From Cohnella endophytica (GTDB lineage: Bacteria; Bacillota; Bacilli; Paenibacillales; Paenibacillaceae), in NCBI RefSeq assembly GCF_003628305.1, contig NZ_RBZM01000006.1, positions 372,001 to 436,000 of the forward strand: DNA of 64,000 nucleotides. Reading direction: 5' to 3'. Below are positions 41,479 to 50,143 of this stretch, piece by piece (position 1 is the stretch's first letter; each line of letters opens with the position of its first letter). Made by a program: the position numbers and the translations under genes. The notes below the pieces were generated by a model. That model had not been told where the DNA came from. It worked only from the letters and a program-made list of their open reading frames with translations, and did not search any database.

Positions 41479-41514
41479 TGCCTGCCCAACAAAATTGAAA
41501 GGCGGTTCTGAGCG

Positions 41515-42816
41515 ATGACGCATGAACCCCATAGCAATAATGAAGAGCATCTACGAAGTTATATTGATAACCCGAATATGCAAAAGCGGCTTTATAAACG
41601 TACTTTAATAATCGTAGTCTTATCACAAATCTTCGGTGGTGCAGGACTTGCCGCAGGAGTCACTGTCGGTGCCCTCTTAGCTCAAGACATGTTGGGAACT
41701 GAAAGTTATGCCGGCGTTCCCGCTGCATTGTCCACGCTGGGTTCGGCTGTCACCGCTTTGCTTGTCGGGCTCCTTTCGCAACGTTACGGACGCCGAATGG
41801 GGCTTGCGGCCGGTTTTTTGGCAGGAGGCATCGGTGCAATGGGCGTCGTATTTGCCGCGGTAAGTCACAGCATAATCCTTTTATTTGCCTCCCTGCTTGT
41901 CTATGGCGCCGGCACGGCTACTAACCTACAGGCACGTTATGCGGGTACGGATTTAGCAAAGCCGAGACAGCGGGCAACGGCGGTCAGCATTGCAATGGTG
42001 TCTACTACTTTCGGCGCCGTTGCCGGACCCAATTTGGTTGAAGTGATGGGTCGCTTTGCTGCATCAATTGAAGTTCCGGCCCTTGCAGGACCTTTTATAC
42101 TTGCAGCGGGGGCTTACATGATTGCTGGTCTGGTGTTTTTAGTTTTACTCCGGCCAGACCCGTTCGTTGTCGCCAAAGCAATCGTAGCAGCTCAGAGTAA
42201 GCATTCAGAGTTGCAGACGGATGCTAGGCTACATAACAACAAGGGAATAATCGTCGGAGCCACGATAATGATCCTCACTCAAATCGTAATGGTCGCCATA
42301 ATGACCATGACTCCCATACACATGAAGCATCATGGACATAGTTTGGGCGACGTGGGATTAGTCATAGGCATCCATATCGGCGCGATGTATCTCCCGTCTC
42401 TCGTTACAGGTATTCTAGTCGATAAGGTCGGACGCACAGTCATGTCGATTGCTTCGGGCGGCGTCCTACTTGCTGCCGGTATTGTTGCGGCGATTGCGCC
42501 CGCTGATTCCATGCTGTTGCTCATTATCGCTCTTGCTTTGTTGGGTCTTGGTTGGAACTTTGGTCTAATCAGCGGAACAGCTCTAATCGTGGATGCGACT
42601 GACCCGGCGAATCGAGCGAAGACTCAGGGAACGATCGATGTGTTAATCGCATTAGCCGGAGCGTCAGGCGGAGCACTTTCCGGCATGATCGTAGCTCAGT
42701 CCAGCTATGCCATGCTATCGCTTACCGGGGGATTCCTTTCGCTTTTGCTTATACCGGTCGTGATATGGTCCCGTTATCATAAAGCGGCATTATCTAAGAA
42801 TAAAGCGTTGAACTAA
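41515..42816 (+). CDS. MFS transporter
   Basis: 433 aa with about 12 membrane segments. Loop SQRYGRRMGLAAGFLAGG follows segment 2 and a GRTVMSIASGG loop occurs in the second half. About 40 hydrophilic residues precede the first segment. It lies 36 bases downstream of the ArsR-rhodanese gene and presumably is controlled by it. Substrate unknown; a drug or organic anion efflux role is plausible. Confidence 0.87.
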   Translation: MTHEPHSNNEEHLRSYIDNPNMQKRLYKRTLIIVVLSQIFGGAGLAAGVTVGALLAQDMLGTESYAGVPAALSTLGSAVTALLVGLLSQRYGRRMGLAAGFLAGGIGAMGVVFAAVSHSIILLFASLLVYGAGTATNLQARYAGTDLAKPRQRATAVSIAMVSTTFGAVAGPNLVEVMGRFAASIEVPALAGPFILAAGAYMIAGLVFLVLLRPDPFVVAKAIVAAQSKHSELQTDARLHNNKGIIVGATIMILTQIVMVAIMTMTPIHMKHHGHSLGDVGLVIGIHIGAMYLPSLVTGILVDKVGRTVMSIASGGVLLAAGIVAAIAPADSMLLLIIALALLGLGWNFGLISGTALIVDATDPANRAKTQGTIDVLIALAGASGGALSGMIVAQSSYAMLSLTGGFLSLLLIPVVIWSRYHKAALSKNKALN

Positions 42817-42836
42817 ACATTGCGGGGTGCAGGTTA

Positions 42837-44108
42837 ATGGAAAATAATCGAAACTGGGCTGGCAACTATAGCTATAACGCTTCGGAACTCCACGTTCCGG
42901 AAACCGTGGAACAAGTACAAGATTTGGTAGCTCGAAGCAGTCGAATCAAGGCGCTTGGCACGCGCCATTCGTTCAATGGAATCGCGGATTGTAACGAGAG
43001 TCTCCTGTCTCTTCAGAAGCTTAACCGTGTGATTGAGTTAGACCATAAACGCAATAAGGTTACGGTCGAGGCCGGTATTAGATACGGGGATCTATGCCAA
43101 TATTTATACGGACACGGCTATGCTTTGCACAATTTGGCGTCGTTGCCGCACATTACAATTGCAGGCGCATGCGCGACGGCAACGCATGGTTCCGGTGACC
43201 GGAACGGTAATCTCGCTACGGCGGTTCATTCCATGGAAGTTGTCAAAGCGGATGGGGAGAGGGTCGTTTTCTCCCGTGATCAACAAGATGGACTCCTAGC
43301 CGGAGCGGTCGTGGGACTTGGGGGATTGGGGGTTATCACGCAAATGACTCTGGATGTCATCCCCGCCTTTCGGATGAGTCAGAACGTATTCGATAATTTG
43401 CCCTTAGCGCAACTTAAAGATCATTTTGACGATATTTTCTCTAGTGCTTACAGCGTAAGTCTATTTACGGATTGGAATACGGCGACTTTTAATCAAGTCT
43501 GGCAAAAGCGGAAAATAACAGATCACGACTCTGCTGGTGCGGAAACCGATTTTTATGGGGCAAAGCGAGCAGACGCGCATCGACATCCAGTACCAGGCCA
43601 CTCGGCGGACAATTGCAGCGAGCAGCTTGGCATTCCCGGACCCTCGCACGAACGGTTGCCGCACTTCCGCATGGATTTCACGCCAAGCGCCGGCGAGGAA
43701 CTTCAAAGCGAATACTTCGTGCCGCGCCAAGATGCCTATCATGCGCTATGTGCGATTGACCGGATACGGGACCGCATATCGCCGTACCTTTATGTGTCCG
43801 AGATTCGCACGATCGCGGAAGACGATCTGTGGATGAGCCCTTGTTATAGGCAGGATTCGGTTGCTATTCACTTTACCTGGAAACCGGATTGGGAGGCTGT
43901 CCGGCAAATATTGCCGATAATCGAGGAACAGATTGCGCCCTTCCAGGCCCGTCCGCATTGGGGAAAGCTGTTTACCATGCCGCCCGTCCATCTTCAATCA
44001 CTGTACGAGAAGTTGCCGGACTTTCGGCAATTGCTCCTTCAATGCGACCCTCAAGGAAAGTTCCGCAACGCGTTCTTGAAAAACTATATCATGGACAACT
44101 ATTCATAG
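42837..44108 (+). CDS. FAD-linked alditol / lactone oxidase
   Basis: 423 aa, VAO-type flavoprotein similar to alditol oxidase and D-arabinono-lactone oxidase. FAD-binding PP-loop region IKALGTRHSFNGIADCN, the probable flavinylation site ACATATHGSGDRNGNLA with His near residue 114, GLGGLGVITQMTLDV, and a C-terminal ALO domain ending FRNAFLKNYIMDN. It would oxidise polyols with O2 and release H2O2. Last gene of the operon, 20 bases after the MFS gene. Confidence 0.88.
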   Translation: MENNRNWAGNYSYNASELHVPETVEQVQDLVARSSRIKALGTRHSFNGIADCNESLLSLQKLNRVIELDHKRNKVTVEAGIRYGDLCQYLYGHGYALHNLASLPHITIAGACATATHGSGDRNGNLATAVHSMEVVKADGERVVFSRDQQDGLLAGAVVGLGGLGVITQMTLDVIPAFRMSQNVFDNLPLAQLKDHFDDIFSSAYSVSLFTDWNTATFNQVWQKRKITDHDSAGAETDFYGAKRADAHRHPVPGHSADNCSEQLGIPGPSHERLPHFRMDFTPSAGEELQSEYFVPRQDAYHALCAIDRIRDRISPYLYVSEIRTIAEDDLWMSPCYRQDSVAIHFTWKPDWEAVRQILPIIEEQIAPFQARPHWGKLFTMPPVHLQSLYEKLPDFRQLLLQCDPQGKFRNAFLKNYIMDNYS

Positions 44109-44143
44109 GTGGAATCGACGATGCTCATTTTCCAATAATCGTC

Positions 44144-44149
44144 TATAAT
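44144..44149 (+). promoter_or_regulatory. -10 box upstream of the ABC-exporter leader
   Basis: TATAAT, 32 bases before the leader start; no convincing -35 box was found. Confidence 0.4.
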
Positions 44150-44180
44150 GAAAGCATTAATGAATAAGGAGGCAATTTAC

Positions 44181-44237
44181 ATGAAAAACATGATGAATCA
44201 AACCGTACAAACATATAAGGGTGGAACACTTTCTTAA
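44181..44237 (+). CDS. Leader peptide of the ABC exporter, 18 aa
   Basis: MKNMMNQTVQTYKGGTLS with a strong AAGGAGG site nine to ten bases upstream. Codons 11-14 (ACA TAT AAG GGT) form the left arm of hairpin 1 at 44211-44263. It is not a recognisable functional protein. Its position and RNA context indicate a regulatory ORF. Confidence 0.65.
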   Translation: MKNMMNQTVQTYKGGTLS

Positions 44238-44289
44238 TTGTAACGGTGTACTCCCTTATATGTGTTTATTAAACAACACAAATAAGGGG
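44211..44289 (+). promoter_or_regulatory. Switch of two mutually exclusive hairpins before the ABC exporter
   Basis: Arm A ACATATAAGGG (44211-44221, in the leader) pairs perfectly with arm B CCCTTATATGT (44253-44263). Arm B plus TGTT (to 44266) also pairs with 44275-44288, giving 13 pairs, one A-A mismatch and an 8-base loop. The second stem buries ATAAGGGG, the Shine-Dalgarno of the ABC exporter. There is no T-run after it, so control should be translational. Confidence 0.7.
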
Positions 44290-44298
44290 TAAAAAATC

Positions 44299-46041
44299 AT
44301 GCATTTTCCAATGAAAAAATTCTTCTCCTATTACAAGCCTTATAAGAAGCTATTTGTTATGGTTTTGACTTGCGGATTGATCGTATCCGCAACGGCTTTG
44401 GTGTTTCCCCTGCTCGTTCGGTATATTACGAAAGATGTTCTGAACGGAGACTTGTCCACTGTACTAAGAGAAGTGTATGGGGTGGGCGCGCTGATGCTTG
44501 GTTTAGTCGTGATCCAGAATATGGGGAACTACTTTGTCGACTATTATGGTCACCAAGTCGGAGCTCGTATGGAGAGCGACATGCGCAGCGAGCTTTTCGC
44601 GCACATGCAAAAACTTTCCTTTAGCTTTTTCGATAAGGAAAAGACAGGTCGGCTCATGTCTCGAATAACGAACGATCTGCTGCTGCTTTCGGAGCTATAC
44701 CATCACGGTCCGGAAGACTACATCAAATATCTCGTCCGCTTTACCGGAGCGTTTGTCATTTTGTACTTTATTAACGCGCCATTAACGATCGCCGTATTCT
44801 GTTTCTTGCCATTCTTGGGTGTCTTTGCGTTGTATTTTAATAAGATGTTGAACAAGGCGCTAAGAAGAAACAAAGAGAGAATCGGAGACGTAAACGCGCA
44901 AGTAGAAGATAGTCTATCGGGAATCCGCGTAGTAAAATCGTTTGCCAACGAGCACGTAGAAATCGCGAAGTTTAACCGGGAAAACAATCGTTTTCTCGAT
45001 AGCCGCAAGAAAACCTACAAGGCCGAGGCGTACTTTTACAACGGCGCCGAAGCATTTCTACAACTGATTACGATCACGGTCATCATTTTTGGCAGTGCCA
45101 GTATCGTGGGCAACACTTTGGATTTAGCGGATTTGATCACTTTTTTGCTGTATATCGGCTTTATGATTGAACCGATTCAAAAACTGACTCATATGAGTAC
45201 GCAGTTTCAAGAAGGAATTACCGGCTTCCAGCGTTTTATGGAAATCATGAATCTGAAGCCGGACATCGAGAACAAACCGAATGCCATGACGCCGCAGAAG
45301 GTAAATGGTGAAATCGAGTTCAAACAGGTCTCCTTCCGTTACGAAGATCATCTGGAAAACGTGTTATCAAACTTGTCGTTTCGTGTACAACCGGGAGAGT
45401 ATGTTGCGTTAGTTGGTCCCTCTGGCGCGGGCAAGACTACATTGTGCTCGCTCATCCCCCGCTTTTATGATGCGATAGCTGGGGAGGTGTTACTGGACGG
45501 GATAAATGTCCGCGATATCGACCTGCAATCATTGAGAAATAACATCGGCGTCGTACAGCAGGACGTTTATCTTTTCTCGGGAACGGCGATGGAAAATATC
45601 CGTTACGGAAATCCTGCGGCGAGCGATGACGAAGTTATTGCGGCTGCCAAGCACGCCAATGCTCACGACTTTATCATGGGTTTGCCGATGGGTTACCACT
45701 CCGAGATCGGACAGCGAGGCGTCAAACTATCCGGCGGTCAAAAGCAGCGACTAAGTATCGCTCGCGTATTCTTAAAGAATCCACCGATTCTTATTCTAGA
45801 TGAGGCAACGAGCGCACTGGATAATGAGAGCGAAAGCATCGTTAAGGAGTCGCTGGAATCGTTGGCCAAAGGGCGTACAACCATCGTCATTGCCCATCGC
45901 CTTTCCACGATCCGGAATGCCCAGAGAATCATCGTATTAACGGAGGACGGTATTGTGGAGCAAGGTACGCACAATGCTTTGCTTGCACGCGATGGAGCTT
46001 ATGCATACTTGTATTCCAAGCAGTTTGAATTGCAAGTGTAG
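44299..46041 (+). CDS. ABC multidrug-type exporter (membrane + ATPase)
   Basis: 580 aa half-transporter. Six membrane segments within residues 1-310, then the ATPase with Walker A ALVGPSGAGKTTLCSL (about 368-383), Q-loop VVQQDVYLFSGTAMENI, signature KLSGGQKQRLSIARV, Walker B PILILDEATSALD and switch HRLST. It is a type IV exporter and should act as a homodimer or with a partner encoded elsewhere. AAGGGG upstream is sequestered in a hairpin, and a leader ORF precedes it, implying induction by translation stress. Confidence 0.92.
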   Translation: MHFPMKKFFSYYKPYKKLFVMVLTCGLIVSATALVFPLLVRYITKDVLNGDLSTVLREVYGVGALMLGLVVIQNMGNYFVDYYGHQVGARMESDMRSELFAHMQKLSFSFFDKEKTGRLMSRITNDLLLLSELYHHGPEDYIKYLVRFTGAFVILYFINAPLTIAVFCFLPFLGVFALYFNKMLNKALRRNKERIGDVNAQVEDSLSGIRVVKSFANEHVEIAKFNRENNRFLDSRKKTYKAEAYFYNGAEAFLQLITITVIIFGSASIVGNTLDLADLITFLLYIGFMIEPIQKLTHMSTQFQEGITGFQRFMEIMNLKPDIENKPNAMTPQKVNGEIEFKQVSFRYEDHLENVLSNLSFRVQPGEYVALVGPSGAGKTTLCSLIPRFYDAIAGEVLLDGINVRDIDLQSLRNNIGVVQQDVYLFSGTAMENIRYGNPAASDDEVIAAAKHANAHDFIMGLPMGYHSEIGQRGVKLSGGQKQRLSIARVFLKNPPILILDEATSALDNESESIVKESLESLAKGRTTIVIAHRLSTIRNAQRIIVLTEDGIVEQGTHNALLARDGAYAYLYSKQFELQV

Positions 46042-46071
46042 GCTCTTGAGCAATTCGAAATAGCAGCAACA

Positions 46072-46196
46072 AAAAAAGGAGGCATGCGGCAACGAGCCGC
46101 ATGCCTCTAAGTGTATATAAGAAAAGGGGGGTCATGTTTGTATTGTACCCGCGCAGTATGAAGGGAAGATGAAAGAAAGATTACGATTGCATTACA
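46072..46196 (+). repeat. Interspersed 3'-end element, copy B
   Basis: A-run, hairpin 46079-46107, and the 76-base core 46121-46196 that aligns ungapped with 4503-4578. The stems differ in sequence but keep pairing: TTGCGGC/GCCGCAA in copy A, ATGCGGC/GCCGCAT here. Confidence 0.75.
46079..46107 (+). terminator. Hairpin after the ABC exporter
   Basis: GAGGCATGCGGC / GCCGCATGCCTC, 12 perfect pairs, 5-base loop, preceded by an A-run. Confidence 0.7.
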
Positions 46197-46309
46197 TTGC
46201 TTGGGCGAAGCATTAAAAAGCAACTCTGTCAAAAACTGATGAAATTTGATATATTAATGTCGAATAAAGAGATTTGGCTTCGACAATCGGCAGCGACGGG
46301 TGATGTGAT

Positions 46310-47713
46310 ATGCAAGCATGGATGATATCGGGAATGTCATTGCTAGCTGCATTAGCTGGAATAGGCGGCGGTCGCGTCACCAGCCGGGTTGTTCGGGATG
46401 CTTCGAAATACAAGCATGCCGAAGAGGAGCTCCAAGCAACCCGTAAAGCATTCGCGACGATATTGCGGGAACAGCACGGTTTGATTTTCAAATTCAAGAA
46501 AATCGACGGAAAATACCGTTACACCCTCGCGGACGGGAAGCTTTATTATTCGCTAGGCCTCACCCATTCCATTGTCGGTAAAACGATGGAGGAGATCGTT
46601 CCCGAAAGGTTGCACGATTATATCCGGGGGAACTATGATCGGGCATGGTCCGGCGAATGCTTTCAATACGAATCGGATTTTAACGATCATATTTATTTGA
46701 ACAGCGTCACTCCGATTATGGAGAACGGCGTCGTTACGGAAGTGCTCGTCGTCGGCGGCGAAATCACCGATCGCAAGAAGGCGGAGCAAGTGATTCAAGA
46801 GAGCGAGGATTGGTATCGGACGCTTATCGAGCTGTCCCCTGATGCGATTATTGTCCTCGTAGACTCCCATATCCAATTAGTCAACGAAAAAGCGGTCGAG
46901 GTATTGGGCGCTCTCAGGTCCGAAGAGATTATAGGGAAGACCATATTCGAGTTTCTTCATCCGGAGTATCGCGATCTGGCGATCAAGCACGGACACACGA
47001 TTATCGAGAAACGGCTCACTGTTCAACCGGTAGATTCGAAAATTGTTCGAGCCGATGGACAGATCATAGATGTCGAAGCTACGGGAACCCGGATCATGTA
47101 TAACCAGAAGCCATCGATTTTCATCATTTTCCGTGACATAACGAAGCGCAAGTTGGCCGAACATCAGATGCAGGAATCGAATCTGCTGTTATCCAGGCTT
47201 GCCAATCTTGATGGCTTGACGGGCATCGCGAACCGCAGATACATGAACGATAAGCTGGAACAGGAATGGGTGCTCGCCGCGGCGCGAGGTGCCGTGCCCC
47301 TCTCCATCGTATTGTGCGACATCGATTACTTCAAACTATACAACGATACTTACGGTCATCTCGAGGGAGACGCTTGTTTGAAAAGGGTGGCCAAAGTTCT
47401 CGACGAATATGCATATCCTTCGGGCGGCTTCGCGGCGAGATACGGCGGGGAAGAGTTTCTCGTCGTATTGCCGGAGACCGACTCCGCGGTCGCCATGAGG
47501 ATCGCAATGGAGCTGAGTTACGCCGTTGAAGCTTTGGCGATTCCCCACCAGGCTTCGCAGGCGGCCGAACATGTGACGATCAGCCTCGGCGTGGCTACGT
47601 TGCAGCCATCGATCGGTACGCCTCGGGAGTTGCTGATCCAGCATGCCGACGAAGCGCTCTACCGGGCGAAGACGAGGGGAAGAAATCAGATGCAGGTCTA
47701 TTCGGGGGTCTGA
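46310..47713 (+). CDS. PAS-PAS-GGDEF diguanylate cyclase
   Basis: 467 aa. A short N-terminal hydrophobic segment (SLLAALAGIGGG), two PAS-type sensor regions (about residues 45-155 and 165-285; the second contains the PSIFIIFRDITKRK PAC end), and a GGDEF domain (LDGLTGIANRRYMNDKLE, then active site RYGGEEF near residue 378). The catalytic site is intact, so it should make cyclic di-GMP from GTP. The RxxD inhibitory site normally five residues before GGEEF is absent. Weak ribosome binding site. Confidence 0.92.
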   Translation: MQAWMISGMSLLAALAGIGGGRVTSRVVRDASKYKHAEEELQATRKAFATILREQHGLIFKFKKIDGKYRYTLADGKLYYSLGLTHSIVGKTMEEIVPERLHDYIRGNYDRAWSGECFQYESDFNDHIYLNSVTPIMENGVVTEVLVVGGEITDRKKAEQVIQESEDWYRTLIELSPDAIIVLVDSHIQLVNEKAVEVLGALRSEEIIGKTIFEFLHPEYRDLAIKHGHTIIEKRLTVQPVDSKIVRADGQIIDVEATGTRIMYNQKPSIFIIFRDITKRKLAEHQMQESNLLLSRLANLDGLTGIANRRYMNDKLEQEWVLAAARGAVPLSIVLCDIDYFKLYNDTYGHLEGDACLKRVAKVLDEYAYPSGGFAARYGGEEFLVVLPETDSAVAMRIAMELSYAVEALAIPHQASQAAEHVTISLGVATLQPSIGTPRELLIQHADEALYRAKTRGRNQMQVYSGV

Positions 47714-47721
47714 TTGCATGA

Positions 47722-47775
47722 CGAAAACGGGATCATAACTCGGTGGCATTCCACCGGGTCGTGATCCCGTTTTCG
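47722..47775. terminator. Bidirectional terminator
   Basis: CGAAAACGGGATCA / TGATCCCGTTTTCG with an inner CGGTGG / CCACCG stem, between two convergent genes; an A-run on one side and a T-run on the other serve both strands. Confidence 0.9.
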
Positions 47776-47785
47776 TTTGAGCTTC

Positions 47786-48940
47786 TTATTTATCCTCGCG
47801 ATTCTCTTCGCGCATACGCGTCATTTGTTGCCATACCGAGCCTGCGGCTTCCTCTCCGCGTTCGATGCGCGCGACCGCCATCTCCGCTTGCAGCCTAACC
47901 TCGAATTCGGTTTCGCTGGATGTCGTTCGCCTTAGAGCTTCCAAAGCCGATTCGTCTCCGGCTTCGTAGAGGAAACGCGCGGCGCGCCAACGGACCAGCT
48001 TATTGGAATCTTCCAGCGCGCCGATCATCGACGGAGTCGCCGCCGGGTCTCCGATATCGGACAGCGTATCTCCCGCCGTACGGCGAACGGATCCGGAGGA
48101 ATCCTTGAGCGCCTCGAACAAATAAGGCATGGCTTCGGGCGTACGCAGATCGCCGAGATAGACGACCGCAAGCCTGCGTACCGATAGCTGGCTATCTCGC
48201 AGAGCCCGTGCCACGACCGGCAGATCCTCGGCCGTAGGCTTAAGACGTTCCAACGCGGCATAGCGCTCGCGCCAGTCCTGCGAATCTAGCGCCTTCAGCA
48301 CCTCGTCTCCGCCGAGCGGCGCAGGCGGCGCGGGAGGAGCGGCTTCCGGACCGGCGGCCTTCGCCTGCTCGACCAAATCCCGAAGCCGCGCTTCCGAGTA
48401 GGCCGCTTCTAGTTCGCGCGTGATCTCGTCCAGCACTTCTTGCGGCTCGCCGTAACGTACGCCAAGATCTTCGAGCATGCGTTCGCGGATCATCGTGGAG
48501 CCCGCCGCGTCCGACACCGCCTTCGCGAATCGCTCGGGCATCGCCGCCCTGAACTCTTGGCCGCCGCTGCGCACGCGGAGCTGCATCGGGATGCCGCGGA
48601 ACATTTGCACGCGAACGTGCGCTTCGCCGAAGCCCCCGACGAGATCTTCAGCCGGGCCGGTCAGAGACCCGCCCGAGGCGATTCCGAACGCTTCCCGGAC
48701 GCCGTCCAGGATTGCGGCCCAGTCGGAGTTGCCTCTGCGATCGAGCGCTAGGAAATCGGACGTGTGGAAAATACTTTTGACTCCGGGCACTTCGAGCAGC
48801 TTCGCGATCAGAGGAGGGATTGCCCCGGATCGGGAATCCTTGCCTCCGTAATTGAATTGAATTCCCGGATCGAGCTTCGCGTCCACGTTTAACTTCATCG
48901 TATTGGGACTCGGGGTCGGCTCGATGGACAATAATTTCAT
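47786..48940 (-). CDS. cvfC: CvfC-like protein: Nfu N-terminal domain with HEAT repeats
   Basis: 384 aa. Residues 1-85 match the Nfu/NifU N-terminal domain (TPSPNTMKLNVDAKL, GVKSIFHTSDFLALDR). A middle region follows (FRGIPMQLRVRSGGQEFRAAMPERF), then about five HEAT-like repeats (DWRERYAALERLKP, VRRLAVVYLGDLRTPEAMPYLFEALKDSSGSVRRTAGDTLSDIG). This is the plan of Staphylococcus conserved virulence factor C and its Bacillaceae relatives. Molecular function is unclear; there is no CxxC cluster-binding motif. Confidence 0.85.
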   Translation of the reverse strand: MKLLSIEPTPSPNTMKLNVDAKLDPGIQFNYGGKDSRSGAIPPLIAKLLEVPGVKSIFHTSDFLALDRRGNSDWAAILDGVREAFGIASGGSLTGPAEDLVGGFGEAHVRVQMFRGIPMQLRVRSGGQEFRAAMPERFAKAVSDAAGSTMIRERMLEDLGVRYGEPQEVLDEITRELEAAYSEARLRDLVEQAKAAGPEAAPPAPPAPLGGDEVLKALDSQDWRERYAALERLKPTAEDLPVVARALRDSQLSVRRLAVVYLGDLRTPEAMPYLFEALKDSSGSVRRTAGDTLSDIGDPAATPSMIGALEDSNKLVRWRAARFLYEAGDESALEALRRTTSSETEFEVRLQAEMAVARIERGEEAAGSVWQQMTRMREENREDK

Positions 48941-49109
48941 GGAACTCCCCTCGCTTTCTACCTAATCTCTACATCTCCAACAATACCGCAACTGCGAAAG
49001 AAATGCCAAACGGCCAATAGGGTTATTCGTTCCTAAAGTCGGGTAATAACTAAAGCAAACGGGATATTGGCCATTCCCTATACTGGGAAAGGCTTTTTTT
49101 CATAGGGTC

Positions 49110-49139
49110 TTGGTACATTTCCGCGTTTCCTGATATAGT
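49110..49139 (+). promoter_or_regulatory. Promoter candidate for the MBL-fold gene
   Basis: TTGGTA, 18-base spacer, TATAGT, 30 bases before the start codon. Confidence 0.4.
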
Positions 49140-49168
49140 ATACATGAACACATCATCGGAGGGATTTC

Positions 49169-50143
49169 ATGCTTAGAAGACGCTTCGGCAACTTGGATTC
49201 CATAGGTGCGGGCAAAGCATCTAAGGAACAATTCGACCGCTGGCGTGAGGATCGGTTCCGCAAGCTACGCAAAGAGGGGTACACCGATTGCGTTCCCAGC
49301 GTGGCGCCAGACCTGAGATTTCTACAGCATAACCGAAGCGAGCCGTCCATCACTTGGATCGGACACTCCACGTTTCTCATACAGATGGCCGGCCTCAACA
49401 TCGTTACGGATCCCGTATGGGCGAGGAGAATGGCATTTCAGAAAAGACTCGTGCCGCCCGGAATCGAACTATCGGACATGCCGTCCATCGATGTCGTTCT
49501 CATTTCCCACGCCCATTACGATCATTTGCACGTTTCTTCCCTTCGAAGGCTTCGCGGTCCCAAGAAGATGATCGTGCCGGCGGGTTTGAGGAGAAAGCTC
49601 ATGCTCCGCGGCTTCCTTCAGTCACAAGAGCTGCATTGGTGGGAGCATACGACGGTCCATGGGGCGAAGTTTACTTTCGTACCCGCGCAGCATTGGACTC
49701 GTCGCAATCCTTGGGACATGAATACTTCCCACTGGGGCGGATGGGTGCTGCAAGTCGATCAAGGACCAACCGTGTACTTTGCAGGAGATAGCGGCTATTT
49801 CCGCGGCTTCAGCGAGATCGGGCGAAGGTTCGACATCGATGTCGCACTGTTGCCGATCGGAGCGTACGACCCCGAGTGGTTCATGGCCTCTCAACACGTC
49901 AGCCCCGAAGAAGCTTTGCAAGCATTCATAGACGTGAAGGCAAAATATTTCGTGCCCATGCATTACGGCGCGTTTAAGCTGTCCGACGATACGCCCGCGG
50001 AAGCTTTGGAGCGATTGGAAACCGCGCGCGAGCGCCTCGGGATTCCGAAAGAAAAGCTGTTGCTGCTGCAGCACGGCGAGACGATGCGTTTCGAATCCCA
50101 TACACTAGATACCCCTAAAGCAAAGGATGGATTAGACTTATGA
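49169..50143 (+). CDS. MBL-fold metal-dependent hydrolase (NAPE-PLD/UlaG-like)
   Basis: 324 aa. Zinc motif SHAHYDHLH (about residues 113-121), the strands TWIGHSTFLIQMAGLNIVTDPVW before it, YFAGDSGYFRGF, and PMHYGAFKLSDD near residue 265. Resembles the N-acylphosphatidylethanolamine phospholipase D-like branch; lipid or other phosphodiester substrates are possible. Overlaps the next gene by four bases (ATGA). ATG with GGAGGG eight bases upstream. Confidence 0.9.
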   Translation: MLRRRFGNLDSIGAGKASKEQFDRWREDRFRKLRKEGYTDCVPSVAPDLRFLQHNRSEPSITWIGHSTFLIQMAGLNIVTDPVWARRMAFQKRLVPPGIELSDMPSIDVVLISHAHYDHLHVSSLRRLRGPKKMIVPAGLRRKLMLRGFLQSQELHWWEHTTVHGAKFTFVPAQHWTRRNPWDMNTSHWGGWVLQVDQGPTVYFAGDSGYFRGFSEIGRRFDIDVALLPIGAYDPEWFMASQHVSPEEALQAFIDVKAKYFVPMHYGAFKLSDDTPAEALERLETARERLGIPKEKLLLLQHGETMRFESHTLDTPKAKDGLDL

